DNA from: Gammaproteobacteria bacterium RIFCSPHIGHO2_12_FULL_63_22
GTDB lineage: Bacteria; Pseudomonadota; Gammaproteobacteria; Xanthomonadales; Xanthomonadaceae
Length of the DNA: 64,000 nt
Direction of reading: 5' to 3'
NCBI GenBank assembly: GCA_001801685.1
Contig: MGYJ01000054.1
Span: 20,403-84,402 of the forward strand
The notes beneath the pieces are model-generated. The model was not told the origin of the DNA. It made no database searches and worked only from the letters and a program-made list of their open reading frames with translations. The position numbers and the translations under genes were made by a program. Positions within the stretch are counted from its first letter, which is position 1, and each line of letters begins with the position of its first letter. Positions 56,156 to 64,000 of the stretch are shown piece by piece.

Positions 56156-56185
56156 TTCGCCCCGTCCTGCAATGGACGAGGCGAA
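56156..56185 (+). terminator. hairpin after the DUF1631 gene
   Basis: TTCGCC-C-CGTCC, six-base loop TGCAAT, GGACG-A-GGCGAA: eleven paired bases with one C/A mismatch, seven bases after the stop. There is no U-run, so it may be a Rho-assisted terminator or an mRNA-stabilising stem before pntAA. Confidence 0.5.
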
Positions 56186-56237
56186 ACCTCCCCGCATCCG
56201 GTAGCATCCTTCCCATTGAATCGGGGAGGCTGCTTGC

Positions 56238-57338
56238 ATGTCGGTAACCGTTGCTTTCGTCCGTGAAACCGCCCCAGGCGAGCGGCGCATCGCGCTGACG
56301 CCGGAAACCTGCAAGAAATTGCTGGCCAACAAGGTCCGCGTGCTGCTTGAGTCCGGCGCGGGAGCGCCAGCCAGTTTCCCCGATGACACCTATTCCGGCG
56401 CGGAATTCATCACCGACCGTCAGGCGGTGCTCGGCCAGGCCGACATCCTGGTTTGTGTGCAACCTCCGTCCAATGCGGAACTTGCCGCACTGAAGCCGGG
56501 CGCATTGCTGGTCGGCCTGCTAGCGCCACATGCGGATCCGGGTCGAGTCGATGCCCTGGCGGCGGGCAAGGTCAGCGCCTTCTCACTGGAACGCCTGCCG
56601 CGCACCACGCGCGCGCAGGCGATGGACGTGCTCAGTTCGCAGGCAGGCATGGCCGGCTACAAGGCAGTGCTGATTGCCGCGCAACTCGCGCCACGATTCT
56701 TTCCGATGTTGACTACCGCTGCCGGAACGATCCGTCCTTCGAAGGTCCTGATCGTGGGTGCCGGCGTTGCTGGCTTGCAGGCAATCGCCACGGCTCGCCG
56801 ACTCGGCGCACAGGTGGAAGGCTTCGACGTACGTCCCGAAACGCGCGAACAGATCGAGTCGCTCGGCGGAAAATTCCTGGACCTCGGCGTCTCGGCCAAG
56901 GGCGAAGGCGGTTATGCGCGTGAACTCACCGCCGAAGAACGCGCCGAACAACAGCGACGCCTCGCGGACCACCTGAAGAGTGTCGATGTCATCGTGACGA
57001 CGGCGGCCGTGCCCGGCAGGCCTGCGCCGAAGATCATCAGCGCGGCCATGGTGGCGGGCATGAAGCCCGGCAGCGTGATCGTGGACCTCGCTGCGGAAAC
57101 CGGCGGCAACTGCGAATCGACGCGCCCGGGCGAAACCCTCGACATCAATGGCGTCACTGTCGCCGGCCCCTTGAACCTGGCCAGCATGGGCGCTTTGCAC
57201 GCGAGCGAGATGTACGCGCGCAACGTCTTCAACTTCCTGTCGCTGCTGCTCGACAAGGAAGGCCAGTTGACGCTCGACTGGAACGACGAACTCGTGGCCA
57301 AGACCTGCCTGGCGCACGCGGGCGAAAACCGGGCCTGA
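56238..57338 (+). CDS. pntAA: NAD(P) transhydrogenase subunit alpha, part 1 (NAD(H)-binding)
   Basis: 366 residues, only the soluble domain I of transhydrogenase, as in Rhodospirillum-type split enzymes (E. coli PntA is 510 with membrane part). RETAPGERRIALTPE starts it; VLIVGAGVAGLQAIATARRLGA is the NAD Rossmann motif (written here in part: GAGVAGLQAIATARRLGA). It works with PntAB and PntB to reduce NADP with NADH using the proton gradient. GGGGAGG eight bases before the ATG fixes the start. Its partners lie 1.8 kb on, beyond four opposite-strand genes. Confidence 0.95.
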   Translation: MSVTVAFVRETAPGERRIALTPETCKKLLANKVRVLLESGAGAPASFPDDTYSGAEFITDRQAVLGQADILVCVQPPSNAELAALKPGALLVGLLAPHADPGRVDALAAGKVSAFSLERLPRTTRAQAMDVLSSQAGMAGYKAVLIAAQLAPRFFPMLTTAAGTIRPSKVLIVGAGVAGLQAIATARRLGAQVEGFDVRPETREQIESLGGKFLDLGVSAKGEGGYARELTAEERAEQQRRLADHLKSVDVIVTTAAVPGRPAPKIISAAMVAGMKPGSVIVDLAAETGGNCESTRPGETLDINGVTVAGPLNLASMGALHASEMYARNVFNFLSLLLDKEGQLTLDWNDELVAKTCLAHAGENRA

Positions 57339-57339
57339 G

Positions 57340-57810
57340 TCAGCGCGGCGGCGGGGCGATGCCCGGGCCGCCGCGTTCCAGCCAAAGGCTGCGTTCCTGC
57401 GGCGTCATCGATTGCCAACGGTGGCGCAGTCGCCGCTGCTCGGCGGGTGGCAGGTTGCGCACGGCTGCGATCGAGCGCCGCATCATCTCCCGTTGGCGGG
57501 GCGTCATGCGCTTGAAATTGCGCTCGCCCTCGCGAATGGTTTCTCGCGTGCGCGGGGATTCACGCTGCCAACGCGCATGACGCTCGAGGATCGCGACCCG
57601 GCGCGATGCCGGCATCCGGTCCCAATGTTGCTCGAACCGCGCGAGGTCTGCCTGCTGCGTGGCGCTGAGGTCCTTCCAGCCGGGCACGCGTACGCCCTCG
57701 GGCACGCTGACGCTTCCTGCGTCGTCCTGCCAGGCTGCGTCAGGCGCCGCCTGCGTCGGGCCGACGAGCAGGCTGGCAAGGCACGCAGCGAGCCAGAGCG
57801 CCTTGGTCAA
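57340..57810 (-). CDS. DUF3106 secreted protein
   Basis: 156 residues from a TTG that overlaps the upstream stop. A signal peptide ends at about GPTQA. The mature part repeats the DUF3106 pattern of Trp/Leu-spaced helical units: W..LSATQQADL, HWDRMPASRR, RWQRESPRTR, FKRMTPRQREMM, NLPPAEQRRLRHRWQSMTPQERSLWL (given in pieces). Function unknown. It is the last gene of a sigma-factor operon; the sigma-antisigma-DUF3106 trio recurs in proteobacteria as I recall. Confidence 0.83.
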   Translation of the reverse strand: MTKALWLAACLASLLVGPTQAAPDAAWQDDAGSVSVPEGVRVPGWKDLSATQQADLARFEQHWDRMPASRRVAILERHARWQRESPRTRETIREGERNFKRMTPRQREMMRRSIAAVRNLPPAEQRRLRHRWQSMTPQERSLWLERGGPGIAPPPR

Positions 57811-58175
57811 AGCGTGTCTCCCGTTGGCGTCGCCACCGGCGCCTCACCGAGCCAGGCATACAACTCGGCTTCGTCGTCGCTGGGGAAGCCCAGTTGTGCG
57901 GCTTCATCCACGGCAAGCGCGGGCGGCGTCGAATCAGTGGGTACTGCTGGCTGGCGCCAGGCGAGGCCGATGGCCAGCACGGCGGCCGCCGCGGCGATGG
58001 ACGGAACCAGCCAGCCGCGTCCACTGGCTTGCGTTCCGGCCAACGCCTCGCGGCGCATCAGGCGAAGGCGATTGCCGGTGCCGGCATCGATCGAATCGAC
58101 AGCGGAGTCGAACTCCCGGCGCGCCTTGGCCGCCAACTGCCGATCAGCCGCGTTGTTTTCATCTTGGCTTTTCAT
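57807..58175 (-). CDS. single-pass membrane protein, probable anti-sigma factor
   Basis: 122 residues: charged cytoplasmic N-terminus (1-53), one membrane helix (about 55-73) and a periplasmic tail rich in Asp/Glu. It resembles DUF3619-type partners of sigma factors but lacks a zinc-finger motif. The ATG overlaps the sigma stop (ATGA), and GGAGG precedes it by seven bases. The role as anti-sigma factor is inferred from position and topology. Confidence 0.65.
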   Translation of the reverse strand: MKSQDENNAADRQLAAKARREFDSAVDSIDAGTGNRLRLMRREALAGTQASGRGWLVPSIAAAAAVLAIGLAWRQPAVPTDSTPPALAVDEAAQLGFPSDDEAELYAWLGEAPVATPTGDTL

Positions 58176-58771
58176 CGCCAGTCCTCCAGGGTAATTCGAA
58201 GCGCGCCCAGCGCCCGCGACAAATGTGTCTTCACCGAACCTTCCGAACAACCCATCGCTGCTGCTGTATCGGCCACGCTGAGGCCTTGCAGTTCGCGCAG
58301 CAGGAAACACTCGCGCTGCCGTCGCGGCAATCGTCGCACGGCGAGGCCGAGGGCTTGCCAGGTTTGCTGGTCCACATGCCTGTGCGCAGGGTCGGGCCCG
58401 GGATCGGGCAGGGCCGCCATCGGATCCTCACCGGTTTGATCTTCGCGCCCGAACCACGAAACAAATCGTCGCCGCATTCCGTTGCGGCGGTGGCGGTCGG
58501 TTATCTGGCTGCGCAGGATGCTCCAGAACAGCGGCGTCCATTCGCCCGCCGGTCGCTCGCGATAACGCAGCAACTTGACCATCGCGTCCTGCACCGCATC
58601 CAACGCATCTTCCCGCTGGCCGAGCGCGAGTTCGGCCACTCGAAAGGCCCGGCGCTCGACCGATGCCAGGAATCCATCGAGGTCAGTCGGCGATGACGCC
58701 GCCGCGGCTTCGGCCGGGGGCGCCACGTTGCCGCCGACGACATCGGCCATGGAATTAGCGGCGTCCGTCAT
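58172..58771 (-). CDS. ECF-type RNA polymerase sigma factor
   Basis: 199 residues. Region 2 spans about 32-95 (DALDAVQDAMVKLLRYR, FWSILRSQITDRHRR); region 4 spans about 137-187 with HTH LSVADTAAAMGCSEGSVKTH. The linker between them is longer than usual (FGREDQTGEDPMAALPDPGP). The start is either ATG 58771 (used) or ATG 58750, which would clear the upstream stop by four bases; neither has a strong ribosome site. It heads a set with an anti-sigma-like protein and DUF3106, inserted between pntAA and pntAB. Confidence 0.85.
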   Translation of the reverse strand: MTDAANSMADVVGGNVAPPAEAAAASSPTDLDGFLASVERRAFRVAELALGQREDALDAVQDAMVKLLRYRERPAGEWTPLFWSILRSQITDRHRRNGMRRRFVSWFGREDQTGEDPMAALPDPGPDPAHRHVDQQTWQALGLAVRRLPRRQRECFLLRELQGLSVADTAAAMGCSEGSVKTHLSRALGALRITLEDWR

Positions 58772-59048
58772 GCAGGGCTTGCCGGCGAATGCCGACCCTA
58801 TCGAATCGCCGGTCGATTCGATCGCCGCGGCGATCGAGGTGCTTGGCGCGGTGGTGGTGCCCGAGTGCGTCCTGCCGGTCGGCCGCGCGGTCGAGGCGTC
58901 GATCGATACGGTCGCCACGCAGGTCCCAGGCGCGTTCGATGCGATGACCGGAATGGCCATCCGCAATCGGTGCGCGACTGTGCGCGTCGGCGCTGCCGGC
59001 ATAAAGGAGGGCGGACAGGGACAAGACAAGCCAGGTCATGGATTTCAT
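58755..59048 (-). CDS. small secreted protein with RGDRIDRR repeats
   Basis: 97 residues. The signal peptide is MKSMTWLVLSLSALLYAGSA with cleavage near ADA. The mature ~73 residues are almost all Arg, Asp, His and Gly, with two copies of RGDRIDRR followed by LDR or FDR, about 32 residues apart. AAAGGA lies upstream of the ATG. It overlaps the sigma gene's probable start by 17 bases. Similar Arg-Asp repeat proteins are found in Xanthomonas and Pseudomonas as uncharacterised. It may be controlled by the sigma factor. Confidence 0.65.
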   Translation of the reverse strand: MKSMTWLVLSLSALLYAGSADAHSRAPIADGHSGHRIERAWDLRGDRIDRRLDRAADRQDALGHHHRAKHLDRRGDRIDRRFDRVGIRRQALHDGRR

Positions 59049-59175
59049 CGTGCCGATTCCTTTGGTTGGGGGCAAGGATGAAAACGCCGGGCAAGCCGAT
59101 CGGTTGACCTATGGCGCCAGGGGTTGGGCCTGCGGTTATGATGGGGCGGCAACGATGCCGGGGAGGCTTGCGCCG

Positions 59176-59469
59176 ATGGATGGGTTTCTCGCGCTTTACG
59201 TATTCATGCTGGCAGCCTTCACGGGCTACGAGATCATCGGCCGGGTGCCGGTCATCCTGCACACGCCGCTGATGTCCGGCTCCAATTTCGTGCATGGCAT
59301 CGTGCTGGTCGGCGCGATGGTCGTGCTCGGCCACGCCGACACCGGCGTCGAAAAGGTCATCGGCTTCATCGCGGTGCTGCTGGGCGCGGGTAACGCAGCC
59401 GGCGGTTACGTGGTGACCGAACGCATGCTCGAAATGTTCAAGTCGAGCAAAAAAGAGAACGCCAAATGA
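59176..59469 (+). CDS. pntAB: NAD(P) transhydrogenase subunit alpha, part 2 (membrane)
   Basis: 97 residues, about three membrane helices, corresponding to the C-terminal membrane domain of fused PntA. It forms part of the proton channel. PVILHTPLMSGSNFVHGI is a well-conserved feature. GGGAGG lies nine bases before the ATG; an in-frame ATG seven codons upstream is less well placed. The gene overlaps pntB by ATGA. Confidence 0.93.
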   Translation: MDGFLALYVFMLAAFTGYEIIGRVPVILHTPLMSGSNFVHGIVLVGAMVVLGHADTGVEKVIGFIAVLLGAGNAAGGYVVTERMLEMFKSSKKENAK

Positions 59470-60875
59470 GCGGCCAATGGCTGTCCCTGCTGGTCGAGGC
59501 CAGTTACTTCGCCGCCGCACTCCTGTTCATCCTTGGCATCAAGCGCATGGCCTCGCCGGTCACGGCGCGCAGCGGCATCCAGTGGGCAGGCGTCGGCATG
59601 CTGCTGGCCACCGTGGCCACGTTCTTCTACCAGCGAGAGGATGGCGGCGGTATGCACAACCTGGGGCTGATTGCCGTGGCCTTGGTGCTCGGCACCGCAG
59701 CTGCCTGGATTTCCGGCAAGCGCGTGGCGATGACCGACATGCCGCAGATGGTTGCCCTTTACAACGGCATGGGTGGTGGCTCCGCAGCTGCCATCGGCGC
59801 CGTCGAGTTGCTGCGCTTCTCGGCAAAGGGCGGTGCGCCATCGCAAACCGCATTGGTGCTTGGTGTGGTCGGCGCGCTCATCGGGTCCATATCGCTCACC
59901 GGTTCGATCATCGCCTGGGCCAAGCTCGATGGCCGCATGGATCGCGTGTTCAAGTTCCCTGGGCAACAGTTGTTCAACGGCCTGGTCTTCCTGGTCGCCA
60001 TCGCGCTCGGTATCGCGACCATCGTCTGGCTCAAGCAACCGATGATCATCGGCTTCTTCATCGCCGCGCTCAGCGTGGGCGTGTTGATGACGCTTCCCAT
60101 CGGCGGCGCCGACATGCCGGTGGTCATTTCGTTGTTCAACGCACTGACCGGCCTGGCTGTGGCATTCGAAGGCTATGTGCTCGGCATCGAGGCACTGATC
60201 ATCGCCGGCATGGTGGTGGGCGCCGCCGGCACGATGCTCACGCAGTTGATGGCCAAGGCGATGAACCGCCCCATCAGCGGCGTGTTGTTCAGCAGCTTCG
60301 GTCCCGGAGGCGAGGCGCAGGAAATCACCGGTGCGCAGAAGCCCATCGAAGCGGGCGATGTGGCCGCGATGATGGCCTACGCCGAACGCGTCGTGATCGT
60401 TCCCGGTTACGGGCTCGCAGTTGCGCAGGCGCAGCACAAGGTCTGGGAGCTCAGCCAGCAATTGATCAAGCGCGGCGTAAAAGTGCGTTTTGCCATCCAC
60501 CCGGTGGCCGGCCGCATGCCCGGGCACATGAACGTGCTGCTCGCCGAGGCCGGCGTGCCCTATGACCTGATCGCCGACATGGACGACATCAATCCCGAGT
60601 TTCCCAACACGGATGTATCGCTGGTGATCGGCGCCAACGACGTGGTCAATCCCGTGGCCAAGACCGATCCGGGTTCGCCGATCTATGGCATGCCTATCCT
60701 TGACGTCTCGCTGTCGCGCAACACGGTGGTGATCAAGCGAGGCAAGGGCACTGGCTTCGCGGGCATCGAGAACGCGTTGTTCTACGCCGACAACACGCGG
60801 ATGCTCTATGGCGATGGCGCGGCAGCCATCGGCCAGTTGATTTCAGAATTGAAGGCGCTCGACGGCGGGCACTGA
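59466..60875 (+). CDS. pntB: NAD(P) transhydrogenase subunit beta
   Basis: 469 residues: an N-terminal part of eight or nine membrane helices (about 1-260) and a C-terminal NADP(H)-binding domain (about 290-469) with IVPGYGLAVAQAQH and VIGANDVVNPVAK. It completes the energy-linked transhydrogenase that supplies NADPH. It overlaps pntAB and ends 41 bases before a convergent membrane gene; CCGGT-GGCCA-ACCGG lies in that gap. Confidence 0.95.
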   Translation: MSGQWLSLLVEASYFAAALLFILGIKRMASPVTARSGIQWAGVGMLLATVATFFYQREDGGGMHNLGLIAVALVLGTAAAWISGKRVAMTDMPQMVALYNGMGGGSAAAIGAVELLRFSAKGGAPSQTALVLGVVGALIGSISLTGSIIAWAKLDGRMDRVFKFPGQQLFNGLVFLVAIALGIATIVWLKQPMIIGFFIAALSVGVLMTLPIGGADMPVVISLFNALTGLAVAFEGYVLGIEALIIAGMVVGAAGTMLTQLMAKAMNRPISGVLFSSFGPGGEAQEITGAQKPIEAGDVAAMMAYAERVVIVPGYGLAVAQAQHKVWELSQQLIKRGVKVRFAIHPVAGRMPGHMNVLLAEAGVPYDLIADMDDINPEFPNTDVSLVIGANDVVNPVAKTDPGSPIYGMPILDVSLSRNTVVIKRGKGTGFAGIENALFYADNTRMLYGDGAAAIGQLISELKALDGGH

Positions 60876-60916
60876 TCGGAGTGCGGGTTCCGGTGGCCAA
60901 CCGGTCGCGGTCGACT

Positions 60917-61345
60917 TCAATCCCGTCGCGCGGGGGCGTGGGCCAGTATGGCGGCGAGGGGCAGGGACGCGCCTATCAGGATCCAGTCCAGCCGGTCGAG
61001 GCTCAGTTGCATGAGCTGCCATGCCAGCGCGGGGCCCAGCCGCAGCGATGATGCAATCGGCGGCATGCCCATCAATACGCCCATTTGCGTGGCGGCGATC
61101 ATCCAGTGGGTCAGCAGCACGGCCAGCCCGGTGGCCAGCACCGCGACGGTCGTACGCAGTACTCCGGCGGGTGCGCGCGTCAGGCGCAGCAGCACGGCCA
61201 TGTCGATTGCCGCGACCAGCGCCATCCAGCTGCAGGGCTGGTTTGACAGCACTGCGGCGGCGACCCACGCAACGGTGATGCCTGCGATGCCGACAAGCAG
61301 TGCCAGCGTGGGCATCGGCCAGCCGGCGGCAGAATCTTTTGGCAA
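60917..61345 (-). CDS. small multi-pass membrane protein of unknown function
   Basis: 142 residues with three or four hydrophobic helices and no motif I recognise. The start is TTG 61345, seven bases after AGGA; ATG 61315 would trim ten residues from the N-terminus. It is divergent from sufT across 64 bases. The protein is Met/Ala/Leu-rich with a cytoplasmic-looking basic end. Confidence 0.6.
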   Translation of the reverse strand: MPKDSAAGWPMPTLALLVGIAGITVAWVAAAVLSNQPCSWMALVAAIDMAVLLRLTRAPAGVLRTTVAVLATGLAVLLTHWMIAATQMGVLMGMPPIASSLRLGPALAWQLMQLSLDRLDWILIGASLPLAAILAHAPARRD

Positions 61346-61409
61346 AACGTCGTCCTCGCTCGGGCACGGGCTAAAATAGCCTCGTTTCCAGATTTCCGAT
61401 AGGAAGGCC

Positions 61410-61964
61410 GTGTCTTATTCCCGTACCAGCGAGCCCGTGAAGTTCGAACGCGACTGTCCGGCCGTCCTCGTGCCCCAGGGCGAACAGGTGACGCTGCCCG
61501 CCGGGAGCGTGGGTTACATCACGCAGGCCCTGGGTGGGTCTTTCACCGTTTTCGTCGAAGGCAACCTGTTCCGGATCGCCGGCGAAAACGCCGATGCCAT
61601 CGGAAAGTCCGTGCCCGAGCCCCTGCAGCTGGACGAGGACGCGGGCGACGACGCGGTCGAGAAACTTGTATGGGAGCAGCTGCGCACCTGTTTCGATCCC
61701 GAAATCCCCATCAACGTGGTCGAGCTCGGCCTGGTTTACCAGTGCGATGTCGAACCCATCGGTGATGGCACGAGGCGGGTAAATATCAAGATGACGCTCA
61801 CTGCGCCGGGCTGCGGCATGGGAGACATCCTGGTCGAAGACGTGCGCACCAAGGTCGAGCGTGTTCCCACCGTGGTCGACGCCGATGTCGAGCTGGTGTT
61901 CGATCCGCCGTGGAACCAGAGCATGATGTCCGAGGCGGCACGCCTGGAAACGGGTATGTTCTAG
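61410..61964 (+). CDS. sufT: putative Fe-S cluster assembly protein SufT
   Basis: 184 residues from a GTG following AGGAAGG. It has an N-terminal SufT-specific region (about 1-75) and a DUF59/MIP18 domain (about 80-175): FDPEIPINVVELGLVYQC and TLTAPGCGMGDILVED, with the conserved Cys. SufT supports maturation of Fe-S proteins, especially lipoate-dependent enzymes. No other suf gene lies beside it. The next gene begins 23 bases later. Confidence 0.92.
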   Translation: MSYSRTSEPVKFERDCPAVLVPQGEQVTLPAGSVGYITQALGGSFTVFVEGNLFRIAGENADAIGKSVPEPLQLDEDAGDDAVEKLVWEQLRTCFDPEIPINVVELGLVYQCDVEPIGDGTRRVNIKMTLTAPGCGMGDILVEDVRTKVERVPTVVDADVELVFDPPWNQSMMSEAARLETGMF

Positions 61965-61987
61965 CATTGAAGTGGAAGGAGGGCGCC

Positions 61988-62392
61988 ATGGGCAAGTTGA
62001 TTCGCGCGATGTGCTGGATCCTCACGGGCTGGTTCCTGGCCTACAACGTGTATGTGTGGGGCGGCCTGGCCGTCACCCCCACCATCGGCAAGCAATTGCG
62101 CGAGCAAGCCACCCTGCAGAGCCCCATCGCCGCCAGCTACCTGTTCCTCGGGCGACATGCGGTGTCGGCCGCCGGCCTGTCGGACCGCGCAATGGCTCGT
62201 TCCGGAAAGCTCTTCGCCGAAGAGATCGCCGACACCGAATCGCTTCCGCAGCTCATCCTCAACCGATTCCTGGCTGCGCAATCACCCTCCGCGAGGCTCG
62301 CCTACTACGGCGCGCCGCTCCTGCTGGTGTTGAGCCTCGTGCTACACGCCCGCCGCCCGAAACAAATCCGGAGCTTCGGCCGCCGCGATTGA
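61988..62392 (+). CDS. hypothetical membrane protein downstream of sufT
   Basis: 134 residues with an N-terminal membrane helix (about 8-26) and a C-terminal one (about 105-122), with a soluble middle part. No family recognised. GGAAGGAGGGCGCC before the ATG at 61988 sets the start. It is probably co-transcribed with sufT. Confidence 0.65.
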   Translation: MGKLIRAMCWILTGWFLAYNVYVWGGLAVTPTIGKQLREQATLQSPIAASYLFLGRHAVSAAGLSDRAMARSGKLFAEEIADTESLPQLILNRFLAAQSPSARLAYYGAPLLLVLSLVLHARRPKQIRSFGRRD

Positions 62393-62506
62393 CGGGGGTT
62401 TGCCTCTTTTGCCCGTAAAGCATATTCAACAGACTTCCGGCACTTGACGAAGCTGTTGCAATGCAGCGTGACCTTGTGACACAGCGCACGTTAGGTTCGC
62501 CGCCGG

Positions 62507-62532
62507 GTGATGGATATGTGATTTCCATCACG
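62507..62532 (+). promoter_or_regulatory. candidate Clp/CRP site and inverted repeat before the protease gene
   Basis: GTGATGGA, nine bases, TCCATCAC is a perfect inverted repeat (62507-62531). Inside it, TGTGA-TTTCCA-TCACG (62517-62532) matches nine of ten positions of the CRP consensus TGTGA-N6-TCACA. The Xanthomonadales CRP homologue Clp uses the same consensus and controls extracellular proteases, which fits the gene downstream. Confidence 0.5.
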
Positions 62533-62573
62533 CGGTCCGGGTAGCGCTTCGTTCCCTGTTTCGCCATGAGTAG

Positions 62574-64000
<1,427 letters not shown>

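Noticed and set aside
54143-56389. 748-codon open frame antisense to the DUF1631 gene
   Set aside because: Mirror frame of a GC-rich gene, with no recognisable domain and no ribosome site; the sense frame fits DUF1631.
62444-62449. TTGACG as a -35 box for the protease gene
   Set aside because: The hexamer 17 bases downstream is CGTGAC, not a -10 element.

Overview
The window is a dense, GC-rich chromosomal segment of a gammaproteobacterium, most likely of the order Xanthomonadales (Lysobacteraceae or Rhodanobacteraceae). The evidence is a PilL/ChpA-type pilus chemotaxis operon, the lptD-surA-pdxA-rsmA-apaG-apaH operon, OxyR with its two redox cysteines at family positions, a split three-subunit transhydrogenase (pntAA/pntAB/pntB), SufT, and a secreted M4 metalloprotease with a possible Clp (CRP-like) site upstream. 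This placement rests on gene content and arrangement recalled from the literature; no search was run. I see no rRNA, tRNA, CRISPR array, insertion sequence or prophage, and no gene-free stretch above 300 bases. The content is core chromosomal.

Layout. 1-5.3 kb: end of the Chp (type IV pilus) chemosensory operon: a hybrid CheA kinase, a CheB-like protein that appears to lack its catalytic serine, and a CheW-like protein. 5.3-10 kb: rsmE and bioA leftwards; nudE-cysQ-mazG (nucleotide clean-up) and an Mpo1-like membrane protein rightwards. 10-15.7 kb: an OmpR-type two-component system followed by a MacAB-type exporter with separate ATPase and permease. 15.7-18.4 kb: isoaspartyl peptidase, a GYF_2-AIM24 protein and a DUF533 protein. 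18.5-24 kb: gcvPB-dgkA-terC-lgt-thyA-lipoprotein-folA in one direction. 24-30.7 kb: the lptD-surA-pdxA-rsmA-apaG-apaH operon. 30.7-32.8 kb: DUF6580 membrane protein, cob(I)alamin adenosyltransferase and a deacetylase-like protein. 32.9-35.3 kb: two ubiquinone-type hydroxylases. 35.3-39.7 kb: glnS-lipoprotein-deaminase-rlmM-EF-hand, a coupled operon with several TTG starts. 39.8-42.7 kb: a seven-helix membrane protein with a degenerate GGDEF domain, and a glutathione transferase. 42.7-45.4 kb: oxyR-rubrerythrin-DUF3501-hypothetical. 45.5-50 kb: prmC, a secreted protein, dxs and a pseudo-receiver protein. 50-53.8 kb: HNH endonuclease, prolyl iminopeptidase, Nudix hydrolase, FEN-type exonuclease, nitroreductase. 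54-56.2 kb: DUF1631. 56.2-60.9 kb: the transhydrogenase genes, split by an opposite-strand sigma-factor operon. 60.9-62.4 kb: sufT and two small membrane proteins. 62.7 kb to the end: the first part of a secreted zinc protease.

Themes. Genes are packed with ATGA, GTGA, TTGA and TGATG overlaps, and about thirteen CDSs are best read from GTG or TTG. Nine convergent pairs meet within 0-41 bases or overlap, and none of them has an evident hairpin-plus-U terminator. Three proteins look like non-catalytic versions of signalling enzymes: a CheB without its serine, a GGDEF domain reading EPDQF, and a receiver-like domain lacking its acidic pocket. I found no clear new defence or mobile system. The points most worth a second look are the sigma operon inside the pnt cluster, the large Gly-rich and CpxP-like insertion in the MacA homologue, the possible cobalamin transporter next to the adenosyltransferase, the ten-cysteine lipoprotein, the pseudo-receiver protein, and the OxyR- and Clp-like sites.
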